Assembly: GCA_910577115.1 (NCBI GenBank)
Contig: CAJTMC010000002.1
Location: 1-64,000 of the forward strand
Reading direction: 5' to 3'
Source: an uncultured Lachnospiraceae bacterium
Lineage (GTDB): Bacteria; Bacillota; Clostridia; Lachnospirales; Lachnospiraceae
DNA length: 64,000 bases
Of the stretch, positions 62,957 through 64,000 are shown piece after piece (position 1 is the stretch's first letter; every line of letters starts with the position of its first letter). A program made the translations under genes and the position numbers. Below the pieces are notes generated by a model that saw only the letters and a list, made by a program, of their open reading frames with translations, did no database searches and had not been told where the DNA came from.

Positions 62957-63777
62957 TTGGAAATTGAAAATACGATACAATGGCTTTCTGCTCCGCTATG
63001 GAATTGGAATTGCGGGAAAACAAGAGAGATTTAATCTACGAGCGTGAGCATAATTTAAGTAAAATGCCGCTTAAAATTGATTTTCTTGTTATTAAGAAGA
63101 AACCGAACGTTATCATCAAAAACGAGATTGGTGATTTCTTTTTGGGGAATAATATTTTTGAATATAAATCTCCAAATGATGACATTAACGTTGGCACGTT
63201 TTACAAGGCATTGTCCTATGCATGCCTGTATAAATCCGAGGCTGGAAATGTTGAAGAAATCCTTGATACGGATATCACAGTATCTCTCGTTCGGGAACAG
63301 AAGCCTGTAAAGCTTTTGAAACAGCTTGCCGAAAAATATACAGTGACCCCAAAAGCAGACGGTATCTACCGTATCGGCGGAATGCTATTCCCAATGCAGA
63401 TCCTTGTGACAAAGGAACTCAACGAAGAAAACCACATATGGGTTACTTCCCTGACGCGAACAATGAGCAGAACGCGGGCACAGAAGCTTCTTAACAACTA
63501 TTCCGCACTCAAGAATGACGAGGACAAAAGAAATGCAGATTCGATTGTAAACGTCGCATCAGAGGCAAACATTGAATTGTTTAAAAAATTGATACAGGAG
63601 GGTGAACAAATGTGTGAAGAATTAAAAGAACTGTTGGCACCTGAAATTATGGAATTTAAGATACGTCTGGAAGAGCAGAATGCACAGTTAGCAGAAAATG
63701 CTGCCAAATTATCAGATAAAGATGCCGAAATCGCAAAATTAAAGAAAATGCTTGCCGACGCGGGCATTAAGGTATAA
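62957..63777 (+). pseudogene. PD-(D/E)XK-like hypothetical family gene with a probable N-terminal frameshift
   Basis: From TTG 62957 (RBS AAAGGA) the frame reads LEIENTIQW and then LSAPLW and runs out of the family. The main frame, open from ATG 62980 to 63777 (265 aa), reads AFCSAMELELRENKRDL... and includes KIDFLVIKK and FEYKSPNDD. Family members I know start with ...QWHPAF..., which could be restored by seven extra bases after TGG 62983. The C-terminus is a coiled coil. If translation starts at ATG 62980, a slightly short but perhaps functional protein results; no RBS favours that start. Confidence 0.65.
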
Positions 63778-63805
63778 ACGGAGCAGATAACATAACAGGC
63801 AATAA

Positions 63806-63845
63806 AAGACGCAAAGCATACTTGATAAAGCTTTGCGTCTTTTTT
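63806..63845. terminator. Terminator between convergent genes
   Basis: Perfect AAGACGCAAAGC (63806-63817) / GCTTTGCGTCTT (63830-63841) with T-run. Confidence 0.92.
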
Positions 63846-63851
63846 CATTTG

Positions 63852-64000
63852 TTACTCTTTCACCGCGCCAATATTAACACCCTTCACAAAATACTTCTGC
63901 AAAAACGGATACAAAATCATAAACGGCAAAATCGCCGAAATAATACCCGCATTAAACAGCGTATTCTGCGATACCTCATACGCCGTATTCGGTGTATCGC
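63852..64000 (-). CDS. Carbohydrate ABC transporter permease, C-terminal part
   Basis: The minus-strand frame ends at TAA 63852 and is open to the right edge. Visible: DTPNTAYEVSQNTLFNAG, AILPFMILYPFLQ and KYFVKGVNIGAVKE. The ending KYFVKGVxIGAVKE is typical of LplC/AraQ-type (CUT1) permeases of Lachnospiraceae and Paenibacillaceae. The rest, with the EAA loop, lies outside the window. Confidence 0.9.
   Translation of the reverse strand, partial: DTPNTAYEVSQNTLFNAGIISAILPFMILYPFLQKYFVKGVNIGAVKE

Overview
The window looks like chromosome from a spore-forming, low-to-moderate GC member of the Clostridia, most like Lachnospiraceae. The support is family-level: a fused cotJA-cotJB gene plus cotJC, a complete hrcA-grpE-dnaK-dnaJ-prmA heat-shock block with a perfect CIRCE operator, a BceRSAB-type module, a pyrophosphate-type phosphofructokinase, and YesMN-type two-component control of a TRAP uronate locus. 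I could not run a taxonomy search. No rRNA, tRNA or CRISPR array was seen.

Layout. 1-8003 (-): most of a giant protein with about 14 fibronectin type III-like domains, then a DUF6531-like segment and dozens of RHS/YD repeats, running off the left edge just before the expected RHS core motif. 8285-18234 (-): a compact operon encoding a SWIM zinc-finger protein, a helical-repeat protein, a MoxR-type AAA+ ATPase, a DUF5682 protein, a CoxE-like vWA protein and, last, an AAA-ATPase_like/PD-(D/E)XK protein. This is the best candidate for an incompletely described system. 18483-29603 (-): a hexuronate locus with TRAP transporter dctPQM, a YcxB-like membrane protein, a histidine kinase, an AraC-type response regulator, a second membrane-anchored DctP, an MFS transporter, uxuA and uxuB.

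29736-43709 (-): the conserved block hrcA-grpE-dnaK-dnaJ-prmA-...-rsmE, split by about 7 kb of accessory genes between prmA and rsmE. That island holds a DUF1016 nuclease, a polynucleotide-kinase-like protein next to a Thg1-like 3'-5' polymerase (a likely RNA-repair pair), an SMC/OLD-type ATPase with a TOPRIM/RloB-like partner behind a near-consensus promoter, GNAT and NUDIX proteins, and a toxin-antitoxin pair whose YafQ-like toxin is frameshifted.

43993-49340: a decayed + strand gene, a KdgF-like cupin behind a 28-codon ORF, cotJAB-cotJC (+), uppP with a small partial duplication upstream, an aminotransferase, and a UPF0175 antitoxin whose PIN toxin is truncated. 49341-54981 (-): BceRS and BceAB modules separated by an intact Phd/PIN toxin-antitoxin pair; a BceR-like site TTACA-N4-TGTAA lies upstream of bceAB. 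55626-58234 (-): two lipoproteins. 58846-60140 (+): a small CarD-like protein and FolD. 60319-62727 (-): a DUF6273 membrane protein and the phosphofructokinase. 62957-63777 (+): a nuclease-like family gene with a probable 7-base loss near its start. 63852-64000 (-): the end of a sugar ABC permease.

Intergenic spaces carry at least two families of short palindromic repeats: a composite GCGAATTTGTGC-type double palindrome at three sites plus remnants, and a hairpin of about 57 bp repeated within the dnaK operon.
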